DNA of 64,000 nt from Sphingomonas sp. (GTDB lineage: Bacteria > Pseudomonadota > Alphaproteobacteria > Sphingomonadales > Sphingomonadaceae). Within the stretch, counting starts at the first letter, position 1; each line of letters opens with the position of its first letter. The stretch is from assembly GCF_019749955.1 (NCBI RefSeq), contig NZ_JAIEPC010000009.1, forward strand, positions 62,001 to 126,000, read 5' to 3'. Below the pieces are notes generated by a model that saw nothing but the letters and a program-made list of their open reading frames with translations, did not search any database and was not told the DNA's origin. The position numbers and the translations under genes were made by a program. Shown piece after piece: positions 28,496 to 37,306 of the stretch.

Positions 28496-31400
28496 TCCTT
28501 CGATACCCGGATGTTGGCGCTCTGGCGGCCCAGCGTCGAAATCGTCGACAGGATCGACAGCCAGCGTGTGATCTGGAATTCGACTTGGGTCGCCGAATAG
28601 CCCTGCCCGTCGGTGATGATCTCGGCATAGAGCCGCCGCGTGATGTATTTGCCCGCCGCATATGAGGTGGTGCGCCCCACGGTCTTGTCGGCGGGCAGGA
28701 TGCGCAACCGGTCGAGCCCTGCCACGCGGCGCAGCGTGTTGATCGGATTCAGGCCCTTGCCGCCATCCTGGAGTGCCGACACCGCAGAGGCGAGCTGGAG
28801 CGCTTCGGGCGCCGAAAGCTGGGTGATCGAGGTGCCGAACAACAGCCGCGACAACAGTTCGTCCTGCGGTAGCGCAGGCGTGCTCGAAAAGCCGATGTCG
28901 GGCTTGGTCGCCTGGCCGGTGACGCGAATCGTCGCGTTAAGGCCGGGGGTGTCGGCATTGGCGGCAATGTCGATCACCGGATCGGGGGGCGAATTGCCGG
29001 GGAAGCGGATTGTCCCACGGCTGATGGCGAACGCGCGGCCCGAAAATTCATACGTGCCGAGGATGATGTCGGCGCGGCCGGAGATCGTCGGCTCCTCAAC
29101 GATGCCGCCCAGCTGCATCGTCGCCGACCAGCGGCTCGAGAGGCCGAGGCCCGTCACGGAGAGGTTGTCGGGCGCGCGGGCGCGGATATCGAGCCGCCAC
29201 GGCTTGATCGGCAGCGTATCGGCTTCGTCCTCCGCGCCGGGCAGGTTGATTTCGCGGATGTTGAGCTTGGGCACGGCGGCGGCGGCCGTCGCCTGACCCA
29301 GCCGGTATCGGCTGGCGCTCAACACCACATCGCCGGTGATCAGCCCGCCGTCGCCGTCGGAATGGATCGTGAGCGGCCCGGTGATGGTCGCGCCGATATC
29401 GTCGCGGTTGATCATCACCGCGCGCTCCGCCTGGAGCTTCAGGTCGATGCCGAAACCGTGGACGGCGGCGAAATCGAACGCGCCGCTGCCCGCGACGCGC
29501 CCCCCCTTGCCCGCGTCCGCTGTAAAATCATCGATCCGCAGCACGGAGCCGGCGAACACGCCCGACCCTTGCACATTGGTGAGCACGGTGCCGGTGCGCG
29601 CGCTTTCGAGCCTTGCCCCCTTCGCCCGGAGCGCCCCGGTGATGCGCGGGTCGTTGACTTTGCCGGTCAGGTCCGCGCCGATCGCGACGGGGCCGGACAG
29701 GTCGAACAGCTCGATCCCGGTCAGCCGCCAGAGCGTGTCGGCGGGGCCGTCGTAGCGCACTTGCGCGAAGAGACCGGCATTGGCGAGCCGCTTGACGAGA
29801 TCGCCTGACCCCAGCGGCGACAGGCGCGCCTGCGCGCGACCGATCGTCTTGCCGCCCGATGCCATGATCGCGCGCAGCCCCACGCTGTTGGCGTCGAGCA
29901 CGCCCGCCAGTCCCATGTCGACGGGTTGCGAGGTGAGCACGAGGCCGGCGCGGCTCAAGCCCTTGACCGTCATGTCGATCCGCCCGGTCGGCGCGCCGCC
30001 GCCGCCTTGCGCAAAGGCGAACTTGCCCGAGGCACTGCCAGACAGCCCGAGGCCGGGATAGCCAATGTCGAGCACCGATAGCGGCATGCGGGCGAGGGTC
30101 GCATCAACCGCGAGACGGTCGCTGGCATAGTGGCCGCTGAGCTCGCTTTCGCCGCCCGCGAAATTGAGGCGCGCGGGCGCCAGCCGCCAGCCGTCACCGG
30201 CCCGCGTCACGACGGCAGGCGATAGGAGAGTGACCGGGCGGCGGTCGATCGTGCCCGACGCGGTGATGGTGTAGCGATCGGGGGTTGCATCGGCGGCAAG
30301 GCGGATGTCGAAGGCGCGCCCGCGTGTGCCGCTGAGCTGCGCCGTCACCTTGCCGGTGCCGTCGCGCAGCGATGCGGCGACGTTGAAGCGGCCGAGCACG
30401 AGGCTGCCCTGGCGCAACCCCGCGCCATCGGCTTTCGCTTCGATCGAGACGCCGTCGGGGTCAAGCAGCGCGACGAGGTCCAGCTTGCCGCGCCGCAGTC
30501 GCGCGGCGTCGGTGACTTGGGCATTGGTCGCTTCGAGATGCGCTTCAATCCGCTGGATCTTGCCGACCGGCGCGAAGGCGAGCGTGCCGCGCGCCGCGCC
30601 GTTGACGTCGAGCCGTCCGTCGAAACCGCCGGTGACCGCGCGCAAACTGCCGCTCGCGTGCATGTCGGCAACATCGAGCGCGGCAATCGCAATCGTCGCT
30701 TGCCCGCCCTTCGGCAGCAGGATCGCCCCGCGCCCATTGAACGCGCCCAGCGTCGATCCACCGCTAGTGGTGAAGGCAAAGCCGTCGGGCGTCGGATCGA
30801 GATGCGCGGTGACATCGCTGAGGCCCATCGCTTCGTTCGGGCTTGCGAATTTCAGATCGACCGTCGGGCGTTCGATCCGCCCGTCGAGCATCAGCGTCAG
30901 CGGGCCATATTGGCGCTGCGAGCCAGCCCCTTCGAAATGAACGCTGCCGTCGCGTCGCAGATAACCATCGCCAGTGATGCGGATGTCGGGCGCGGTCAGC
31001 ACCAGATCGTTGAAATGCAAAATCCCGTCAGTTGATTGGCGCAGCGCGGTGGTCACGCGCGGCAGCCCGCCGGCAAGCGACGCGAAGAACTCATTATCGA
31101 GCCGAGCGAGCTGCGCGCTCGCCGTGCCGGTGATCAGCGCGCCCTTCGTGCCCGGCGCGGGCACGACCTGAAGCTTGGCGCCGACATCGACGAGACCAAG
31201 CCCGGGGATCAAAAACTTCTGGAGCGCGCCGGTAAGGCCAATGTTGAAGCGCCCCGCCTTCAGGTCGACGATCAGGTTGATGCCGCCGCGCAGCTTGTCC
31301 GACCGGAACGGGATATTGTCGCCGGTGATTTGGCTCGCGCTCGCGCGGAGCACGCCTTGCGCCGACAGGTTGCGCAGGATGCCGCCGATCATCGCATCGA

Positions 31401-32637
31401 CGCCCGTGACGCGCGCGACCTCAAGCTTGACGGGCACCGTAATCGGCAGCGGCGACAGCCGCCCGCCGCCGCTCGCGCGCACGACCTCGAACCCCTCCTT
31501 GCCGCCGAATTGCAGGCGATCGGCGGTCAGGCGATAGTCAAAGCGTGCACTGTCGAATGTCCCGTCGAGCACCGCGCGCAGCTCGATAGTGCGGCCACTC
31601 GCGCGGTCGATCACGCTGGCGGGGTCGAGCACGCGCACCCGCGTGCGGACATCGCGATAGCCGCTCGTCGCAAGATCGATCGCGCCGGTGGTATCGACCG
31701 CCAGCGCGCGCGACCGCAGCGCGAGATTGCCGTCGAGCACGCGATCCGCCAGCGTCCCCGCGCCTTGCACCGTCACGCGCGGCGCGAACATCTTGGCGGC
31801 CTTGCCCCCGACGAGTGCATCGAGTCCCAACGTGCCGCCCAACGTGTAGCGCCCCGCGTCATTGCCAAGCGTCAGGTCGAGCGCGGTGGCGCCCGCGACT
31901 TGGCCCTTGGCGGTGCCGCGCCAACGCGCCCAGCGCCCGTCGCCTGCCACCACGAGCGACAGCGGCTTGCCGATGCCGCTGAGCTTGGCGAGCAGCCCAC
32001 TGGCGGCGCCGGTCGCGTGCAGATCAATGTCGAATCGATCGGCATCAGGCGCGACGTCGAGCATCAGCTTCAGCTCGTCACTGCCTTCGACCCGCGCGGC
32101 GAGCTTTACCAGCGCGCGGCGGTTGCGGACATCGCCGCTCGCCACGATGCGCCCGACCCGCTGGGTGCCGGTCACGCGCGGCCCGACCACCAGCCGGTCG
32201 ATCGTCAGCCGCCCGGTGCGGATGTCGAAACCGGGCAGGATAGGCCCGCGCCTCTGCCCGGGATTGAGCGTTGGCGCCTTGATCAGCGTGGCGGTCGGGA
32301 TGTCGAGCGCGTTGATGTCGAGCCGGTTGTTCAGCCACGCCAGCGGCCGCCAATCGAGTTCAGCGCGCGGCACGACCAGCACCGGTCCCTGCGGATCGCT
32401 GACACGCACGTCGCTCAGCGTTGCTTTCGACCACACCGACCCGGTGATCCGCCCGACCGAAAAGCGCAGGCCGCTCGCGGGGCGCTGCGCCGCGATTTGA
32501 TCGGCGATCAGCCGGTGGCCAATGCTGGTGTCGATCAACCAGACGCCGACGCCCGCCGCCACCAGCATCAGCGCGACCAGCGCAGCGGCCCAGCGCCCCC
32601 ACCGTCGGCGTGGCTTTATCGGAGCCGCGTCGCTCAA
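28489..32637 (-). CDS. tamB: Translocation and assembly module subunit TamB
   Basis: A 1382-residue inner-membrane-anchored AsmA-like protein that spans the periplasm. It has an N-terminal signal anchor (about 15-33), a very long beta-rich body of repeating D/G/T-rich strands, and a C-terminal DUF490/TamB region (about 1100-1382). TamB works with TamA in outer-membrane protein assembly and lipid transport. The start is a TTG overlapping the tamA stop (TTGA), so the two are coupled; no nearby ATG would keep the signal anchor. Confidence 0.92.
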   Translation of the reverse strand: MSDAAPIKPRRRWGRWAAALVALMLVAAGVGVWLIDTSIGHRLIADQIAAQRPASGLRFSVGRITGSVWSKATLSDVRVSDPQGPVLVVPRAELDWRPLAWLNNRLDINALDIPTATLIKAPTLNPGQRRGPILPGFDIRTGRLTIDRLVVGPRVTGTQRVGRIVASGDVRNRRALVKLAARVEGSDELKLMLDVAPDADRFDIDLHATGAASGLLAKLSGIGKPLSLVVAGDGRWARWRGTAKGQVAGATALDLTLGNDAGRYTLGGTLGLDALVGGKAAKMFAPRVTVQGAGTLADRVLDGNLALRSRALAVDTTGAIDLATSGYRDVRTRVRVLDPASVIDRASGRTIELRAVLDGTFDSARFDYRLTADRLQFGGKEGFEVVRASGGGRLSPLPITVPVKLEVARVTGVDAMIGGILRNLSAQGVLRASASQITGDNIPFRSDKLRGGINLIVDLKAGRFNIGLTGALQKFLIPGLGLVDVGAKLQVVPAPGTKGALITGTASAQLARLDNEFFASLAGGLPRVTTALRQSTDGILHFNDLVLTAPDIRITGDGYLRRDGSVHFEGAGSQRQYGPLTLMLDGRIERPTVDLKFASPNEAMGLSDVTAHLDPTPDGFAFTTSGGSTLGAFNGRGAILLPKGGQATIAIAALDVADMHASGSLRAVTGGFDGRLDVNGAARGTLAFAPVGKIQRIEAHLEATNAQVTDAARLRRGKLDLVALLDPDGVSIEAKADGAGLRQGSLVLGRFNVAASLRDGTGKVTAQLSGTRGRAFDIRLAADATPDRYTITASGTIDRRPVTLLSPAVVTRAGDGWRLAPARLNFAGGESELSGHYASDRLAVDATLARMPLSVLDIGYPGLGLSGSASGKFAFAQGGGGAPTGRIDMTVKGLSRAGLVLTSQPVDMGLAGVLDANSVGLRAIMASGGKTIGRAQARLSPLGSGDLVKRLANAGLFAQVRYDGPADTLWRLTGIELFDLSGPVAIGADLTGKVNDPRITGALRAKGARLESARTGTVLTNVQGSGVFAGSVLRIDDFTADAGKGGRVAGSGAFDFAAVHGFGIDLKLQAERAVMINRDDIGATITGPLTIHSDGDGGLITGDVVLSASRYRLGQATAAAAVPKLNIREINLPGAEDEADTLPIKPWRLDIRARAPDNLSVTGLGLSSRWSATMQLGGIVEEPTISGRADIILGTYEFSGRAFAISRGTIRFPGNSPPDPVIDIAANADTPGLNATIRVTGQATKPDIGFSSTPALPQDELLSRLLFGTSITQLSAPEALQLASAVSALQDGGKGLNPINTLRRVAGLDRLRILPADKTVGRTTSYAAGKYITRRLYAEIITDGQGYSATQVEFQITRWLSILSTISTLGRQSANIRVSKDY

Positions 32638-34628
32638 AATGCTTGCCCCAGCGAGACATAGACCGCGACGCGCGGATCGCCGCGCTGCGGGTTGATCGGC
32701 GTGCCGACGTCGATGCGGATTGGCCCGAAGCTCGAATAATATCGCAAGCCAACCCCGGCGCCATATTGCAAGTCGCTGAACTTGGGCAGATCGGCGGTGT
32801 AGATGTTGCCCGCATCGAAGAACGGGACAATGCCGAACGGGCCGAACGCCTTGATCCGCGCTTCGAGCGAGAATTCGGTCAAGCTGCGCCCGCCGATCGG
32901 ATCATTATTGGGATCGCGCGGGCCGATCGCCTGAAAGCCATAGCCGCGCACCGAGGCGCCGCCGCCGGCATAGAAGCGCCGCGACGGTGCGATGGCGTCG
33001 CGCGGCGCGCCGAGGATCGTGCCCAGCCGCAACCGCCCGGCCAGCACCACCCGGCTGCCGAGCGATTTATAGGCGCTCGCGTCCAATTGGATGCTGGCGT
33101 AGCCGAACGTCGACCCTTGCAGCGACACTTCGGGCGACAGCCGCCCGCCCAGGCGAAACCCCCTGGTGGGGTTGAGCAGATCGTCAGACCCGTCATAGGT
33201 CAGGCTGGTCGGCAGCGCGCCGATGAAAAAGGTCCGCCGCCGCGGCGCGCCGGTCGCCTCGATGATGTCGCGCTCGTCGGAAGCCGCGAGTTCAGCCCCC
33301 AGCGACCAAGTCCATTTCTTCTGGAAGAAGATCGTCGTCTGGCGCTCGAGCCTTCCCGAGAGCGAGAAGGTCGTCGCGCGAAACGCCGGTCGGTTGAGAT
33401 TGGCGAGCGCGACCTGCGCGGTCAGGATACGGTCGCGCCCGTTGAAATTGTTGCGGCGGAAGATCACCGACCCCGATTGTTCCTGCGTGCCGGCGACCCC
33501 GCGCAGCGTCAGCCCACCTTCGGGCGGAAACAGGTTGCGGTGGGTCCAATCGACTTCGGCGCGAATACCCTCACCCGTGCCATAGCCGAGCTCACCCGCA
33601 ATTGTGCGCGGCGGCGCGGGCTGGAGCGCGACGGCGATATCGACCGTCCCCGGCTTCGCACCCTCGACCGGCTTGACCTCCGCCGACGAGACGATGCCGG
33701 TCTGGATCAGCGCACGGCGCAAATCGTCGAGCGCGGTGGTGTTATAGGGCTGGCCGGGTTTGAAGCGCGCGATCTGCTGGATGTGGCGCGCGTTGAACAG
33801 CTTGTTGGGCGGCGTGATCACTTGGCCGAAGACGCGCGCGCCGCCTGGGTCGACGGCGATGGTGAGCGTTGCCTTGCCGGTCGCGTGATCGATGACGACG
33901 CTTGGCTCCTCGACCTGCGCGAACGGAAAACCGCGTTCGCCGAGCTGCGCGCGCAAGTCGGCAGTGCCCCCCGCGATCTTGTCGGCATCGACCGGGGCAT
34001 TGACCCCGACGGCGAAGGCATCGCGCAGCGCCGAAGCCTGATCGCCCGCCGACGCCAAGCCGGGCGCGGCGACGCTTTCGAGCTTATACTGGGTGCCGGG
34101 TTCGACCAGCAACGTCACGCGGGGCTTCCCGCTTTCGATTGCAATGCTGCTGCTGATCCGCGCGTCATAATAGCCGATGCCGCGCAACAACGTCTGGAGC
34201 AGCGTCAAATCCTCGCGCGCACGGCGATCGATCTGCGCGGCGTTTGACGGATCGCCGGCATGAGCTTTCAGCGCCGACAGGCCGTTGAAGCGCTGGAGGA
34301 ACAGCGCATCGGTGATGCCGTCGATCCCCTCGATCCGATAGTCGTAGCGGGTCAGTTCGGTGATGTCGGTCTTGGCCGTCATATCCTCGGCGCGCGTCGC
34401 GTCGATCTTGCTGAGATCGGGCCAGTCGACGCCCAATCCCGGCAGGGGCGCCAGCGGCGCATCGGGATCGAGCAGGGGCGAGTCGGGCACCGGCGGGGGC
34501 GGCGCGGGTTCGGTTGGCGGTGGCGAGGGCGGCGGGGCGGTCTGCGCCCAAGCGGCTTCCGGCAGGGCGAGCGCCAACATCATCGCGGCCAAACCACGGC
34601 CCTCATGCCATCCGATGCGCCCTGTCAT
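32634..34628 (-). CDS. tamA: Autotransporter assembly outer-membrane protein TamA
   Basis: A 664-residue Omp85-family barrel. The signal peptide ends AWAQ, followed by a Pro-rich linker, POTRA-like domains (about 80-330) and a C-terminal 16-stranded surface-antigen barrel ending SLGQAF, the terminal Phe expected for outer-membrane insertion. The VRGYGFQ motif near residue 540 is the conserved (V/I)RG(F/Y) loop of Omp85 proteins. The start at 34628 gives a clean signal peptide; upstream ATGs are possible. It is co-transcribed with tamB. Confidence 0.92.
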   Translation of the reverse strand: MTGRIGWHEGRGLAAMMLALALPEAAWAQTAPPPSPPPTEPAPPPPVPDSPLLDPDAPLAPLPGLGVDWPDLSKIDATRAEDMTAKTDITELTRYDYRIEGIDGITDALFLQRFNGLSALKAHAGDPSNAAQIDRRAREDLTLLQTLLRGIGYYDARISSSIAIESGKPRVTLLVEPGTQYKLESVAAPGLASAGDQASALRDAFAVGVNAPVDADKIAGGTADLRAQLGERGFPFAQVEEPSVVIDHATGKATLTIAVDPGGARVFGQVITPPNKLFNARHIQQIARFKPGQPYNTTALDDLRRALIQTGIVSSAEVKPVEGAKPGTVDIAVALQPAPPRTIAGELGYGTGEGIRAEVDWTHRNLFPPEGGLTLRGVAGTQEQSGSVIFRRNNFNGRDRILTAQVALANLNRPAFRATTFSLSGRLERQTTIFFQKKWTWSLGAELAASDERDIIEATGAPRRRTFFIGALPTSLTYDGSDDLLNPTRGFRLGGRLSPEVSLQGSTFGYASIQLDASAYKSLGSRVVLAGRLRLGTILGAPRDAIAPSRRFYAGGGASVRGYGFQAIGPRDPNNDPIGGRSLTEFSLEARIKAFGPFGIVPFFDAGNIYTADLPKFSDLQYGAGVGLRYYSSFGPIRIDVGTPINPQRGDPRVAVYVSLGQAF

Positions 34629-34698
34629 GCGCCCCGCTCTAGCGGGCATGTTCGCGCAGCAACAGGCCCGGTGGTGCAACGATCGGGCGCGGCTGAAT

Positions 34699-34766
34699 GC
34701 GCCGAAGGATCAGTGCAACGTGCCCTCGCGCGGCGCCGAAGGATCAGTGCAGCGTGCCCTCGCGCG
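34699..34766. repeat. Two tandem 34-bp units at a gene 3' end
   Basis: 34699-34732 and 34733-34766 differ at one position. The right unit encodes the last codons and stop of the small gene at 34744-34989, so the left unit is a duplicate of that 3' end. Confidence 0.9.
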
Positions 34767-34989
34767 GTGCGGAAAGCGTCTCGATCAATCGCTCGATCTG
34801 GCGCCAGCGGCAGAAGCCCGCGACATTGCCGCGATTACGGCTGGCATCGGCGCGCGCGGCCGCCTCAAGGCTGGCGAGATTCCCATGGTCCGACATCAGG
34901 GTCACCGCCGCCTCCAGTGTCGCGCGATCGGCGATGTAACAGGCGAGGCGCGATTCGTCGGGAAAGGGATCGAAGGGATCGGCAATCAT
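34744..34989 (-). CDS. Small hypothetical protein
   Basis: An 81-residue, mostly helical, charged protein without signal peptide or membrane helix (starts MIADPFDPFPDESRL). It lies 115 bases upstream of tamA on the same strand. No family is recognised. Coding is supported by natural composition and by the absence of a better frame. A tandem duplication of its final codons follows its stop. Confidence 0.6.
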   Translation of the reverse strand: MIADPFDPFPDESRLACYIADRATLEAAVTLMSDHGNLASLEAAARADASRNRGNVAGFCRWRQIERLIETLSAPREGTLH

Positions 34990-35112
34990 TGCCGTGCCTT
35001 AAGCGACAGCTTCCCACCTTCCGATTACGCGTATTGGTAAACATCGCGAAAGCCATGTCGTGGCGCAAATGCCGGGCTGGCGCTCGCCGCGCGATCATGG
35101 CAGGGCGCCGTT

Positions 35113-35292
35113 ATGACGACCCCTTCCCCCCGTCCCGCTTCGATGGCGGGTGGTGTGCTGATCGCGATCGGCGCGGTTTTCGGCGCCTTTGCCGGTGCGA
35201 CCCGGGGCCAGCCGAGCATCGGTTTCCTCATCGGCCTTGGCATTGGCATCGTGCTGGCAACTGGAATCTGGCTGCTCGACCGCGCGCGCTGA
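35113..35292 (+). CDS. Small two-helix membrane protein (59 aa)
   Basis: A 59-residue frame starting MTTPSPRPASMAGG, with two short Gly/Ile-rich membrane helices (about 12-29 and 36-54) and a basic C-terminus (DRAR). An AGGG ribosome site lies before the ATG. Its stop is four bases from the convergent S24 repressor stop. The function is unknown. Confidence 0.6.
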   Translation: MTTPSPRPASMAGGVLIAIGAVFGAFAGATRGQPSIGFLIGLGIGIVLATGIWLLDRAR

Positions 35293-35296
35293 GCGG

Positions 35297-35914
35297 TTAC
35301 TTCAGGCGTCGCGTCAGCCTGACCACCCGGCCAACGACCTCCAGTGCGGCGACGCTAAGCGGCGGATAGGCCGGGTTGTCACTGCTGACCACGACGCCCT
35401 GTGGCCCCTTGGCGAGTCGCTTGACGACGAGCGCGCCGTCGATCCGCGCGACGAACAGCCCACCGGCGCCCAACGCACAATCGGCACGGTCGACCAGCAA
35501 TTCATCGCCATCGGCAATCGTCGGCAGCATCGACTCACCGCGCGCCGTCACGATCGACAGATTTTCCGCGCGCACGCCGAGCCGCCGCAGCAGCGCGGGG
35601 TCGATCGCTTCACCGCCCGCCGCCCGATCCTCATCGACCAGCGCGCCCGGCCCCGCCGACGCCGCCGCATCGATTCGCGGCACGCGCACGAGCGGCGGCG
35701 GGCGATCAGCACCGCCGAGCAACGCTTCATCGACCCCCAGATAGGCCGCGATCAGCCGTCGGTCGGCTTCGGCAAGGCGGCGCGGCGACCCGCGCTGCAC
35801 GAACTGTTGAAGATAGGCCGCGTTGCGCCCGATCAGCCGCGACAGCGCCGCCAGGCTCGCGCCGCGTTCGGCTGCCAGCGTGTTCAGGGCCGCGCGCGGA
35901 TCATCGCTCTGCAT
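35297..35914 (-). CDS. S24-family (LexA/CI-like) repressor
   Basis: A 205-residue protein with an N-terminal DNA-binding region (LIGRNAAYLQQFVQRGSPRRL, an atypical helix-turn-helix of phage repressor style) and a C-terminal S24 peptidase domain. The serine lies in ARGESMLPTI and the lysine in LVVKRLAKG, the dyad used for RecA-stimulated self-cleavage in LexA and CI. The start at 35914 is chosen because upstream sequence is non-coding in style. It is divergent from a small DNA-binding protein; two operator-like sites lie between them. Confidence 0.88.
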   Translation of the reverse strand: MQSDDPRAALNTLAAERGASLAALSRLIGRNAAYLQQFVQRGSPRRLAEADRRLIAAYLGVDEALLGGADRPPPLVRVPRIDAAASAGPGALVDEDRAAGGEAIDPALLRRLGVRAENLSIVTARGESMLPTIADGDELLVDRADCALGAGGLFVARIDGALVVKRLAKGPQGVVVSSDNPAYPPLSVAALEVVGRVVRLTRRLK

Positions 35915-35929
35915 GATCTTTCTTAGCCG

Positions 35930-35943
35930 TAGGATTTTTCCTA
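35930..35943. promoter_or_regulatory. Palindrome, possible repressor operator
   Basis: TAGGATTTTTCCTA, with perfect five-base arms, lies 16 bases upstream of the S24 repressor start. Autoregulation is plausible but unproven. Confidence 0.35.
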
Positions 35944-35961
35944 GACAAGTCGGAAATTTGG

Positions 35962-35976
35962 GAACACAAAGTGAAC
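35962..35976. promoter_or_regulatory. Candidate alphaproteobacterial SOS (LexA) box
   Basis: GAAC-N7-GAAC on the plus strand equals GTTC-N7-GTTC on the minus strand, the known LexA site of Alphaproteobacteria. It lies between the divergent S24 repressor and a small regulator. With only eight fixed bases, about one to two chance matches are expected in a window this size. Confidence 0.4.
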
Positions 35977-36000
35977 ATCGATGCGAGTCGGGAGTGAGAC

Positions 36001-36174
36001 ATGGCGATGTTGGTGAAAGTGGATCGGTTTTTGCGGGCAAGCGGGATGAGCGCGGCGCGATTCGGGCGGCTCGCCGTCAATGATGCGAGCCTGGTGCCCG
36101 ATCTGCGGCGCGGACGCGCGCTGCGCCCCCCGACGATTGCCCGAATTGAAGCCTTTATCGCGGAGCAAGGGTAA
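36001..36174 (+). CDS. Small helix-turn-helix-like protein (57 aa)
   Basis: A 57-residue basic protein (VKVDRFLRASGMSAARFGRL ... DLRRGRALRPPTIARIEAF). The pattern resembles a minimal Cro/Xre-type helix-turn-helix. GGGAG precedes the ATG. Its TAA overlaps the next start (TAATG), so the two genes are coupled. It is divergent from the S24 repressor, as in phage-like switch pairs; that similarity is an inference. Confidence 0.65.
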   Translation: MAMLVKVDRFLRASGMSAARFGRLAVNDASLVPDLRRGRALRPPTIARIEAFIAEQG

Positions 36175-36482
36175 TGGCGCGCGATGTCGGGGCGGCGCTT
36201 ACACGCAGTCTGGCGGGTACAGCAGCGCATGCAGGATGTTCAATCGACCTAACGGCTAACGACTGGCGGCGCTGGGCCAGCGCAACCTTCTCCGGCGCAC
36301 GCCACCACTTGTCGTTCGCCGGATCGCCGTCCCTCGCGTTGGAGAACTGGATTGCGCGGCTGGGCGACTTGGATGTGCCGATGCCGGGGCATCTCGTCGC
36401 CGACCTGACCGTGGCAGCCGTACGCCGCGCGCCTGAGCGCGTCGAAGTCGATCTGGAAGTGCTGACCGTTGAAGCGGATTAG
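36174..36482 (+). CDS. Hypothetical protein coupled to small HTH gene
   Basis: A 102-residue soluble protein with no signal or membrane helix. It shares its ATG with the stop of the 57-residue gene (TAATG). A WRRWASATFSGARHHLSF segment followed by an acidic C-terminus is visible. No family is recognised. Its last four bases overlap the convergent gene. Confidence 0.6.
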   Translation: MARDVGAALTRSLAGTAAHAGCSIDLTANDWRRWASATFSGARHHLSFAGSPSLALENWIARLGDLDVPMPGHLVADLTVAAVRRAPERVEVDLEVLTVEAD

Positions 36483-37306
36483 CCGCCGGTGGCGATCCGC
36501 CGCAGCGCGCCCCGCGCCGCATCGGCACTGGCGCGCGGCAAGCGATCCGAACGCGTCGACACGCCGCGTTCGAGCCGTTCGAGCAGCGCGGTGATCGTCG
36601 CTTCAGTATCGCGCGCGGCGGGGCGCGGTGTATCGGCATCGCGCGACAGCGGTTGCGCGAAGATCGGCACGGGATCGCGCCGGATCGGCGTCAGCTCAAA
36701 AGTTTCGATGCGTTCGCCGGGGGCAAAGCGCGGCAGCGGCACGGGCTCGCCCGTGGCAGCCGCAAAGGCTGCCGGGTCGAACGCCGCGAGCGGCATGTCG
36801 AGATCATCAGGGACTTCGCGCTCTTCGTCGGACGCCGCAACCGCATCACCAGCGGTGTCGAGCGGGCCAGCCACCAGCCGGGCGTGGATATCGAGAAAGG
36901 GGGTGCCAAGCTCGCGGTGGGCGAACAGCGGCGCGCGCGGCGGCGCGTCGGGATGGGCATCACCCCGGCGCAAGACCGGCACGGGCGGCAAGCCCGCCTC
37001 ATCGTCTTCCCGCTTGGCGGGCCAGCGCAACGTGATGCTCCGGCTGCCCAACAGCGGCCACAGGCCGAGCCAGACGAGCAGGCCGACAAAGCCGCCCCCG
37101 AGCATGATCAGCACTGCCCTCGCGTTGCCGCCCAGCGGCGGTTCGGCCGCAGCGACGACGGCGGGTAGCCCGCTTGCGTTCACCAGCCGTTCGAGCATGT
37201 CGCCCGGAATGAACGCAAATCCCGCGGCGGTGGCGAGACCGGTAAGGACGGCGGCGGTGGGCGCGACGGGCAGCGTCAGGCGCGAGCGGCGGAAGGACGA
37301 GACCAT
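36479..37306 (-). CDS. Hypothetical membrane protein
   Basis: A 275-residue protein with two N-terminal membrane helices (about 12-33 and 62-88) and a long, acidic, Pro/Ala-rich cytoplasmic tail. There is no recognised domain. The first about 31 bases overlap the end of the upstream glycosyltransferase gene, suggesting co-transcription. It may be linked to envelope polysaccharide genes by position only. Confidence 0.65.
   Translation of the reverse strand: MVSSFRRSRLTLPVAPTAAVLTGLATAAGFAFIPGDMLERLVNASGLPAVVAAAEPPLGGNARAVLIMLGGGFVGLLVWLGLWPLLGSRSITLRWPAKREDDEAGLPPVPVLRRGDAHPDAPPRAPLFAHRELGTPFLDIHARLVAGPLDTAGDAVAASDEEREVPDDLDMPLAAFDPAAFAAATGEPVPLPRFAPGERIETFELTPIRRDPVPIFAQPLSRDADTPRPAARDTEATITALLERLERGVSTRSDRLPRASADAARGALRRIATGG

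Noticed and set aside
31036..32661. 541-codon frame opposite tamB
   Set aside because: Arg/Ala/Asp-rich shadow; tamB is clear on the other strand.
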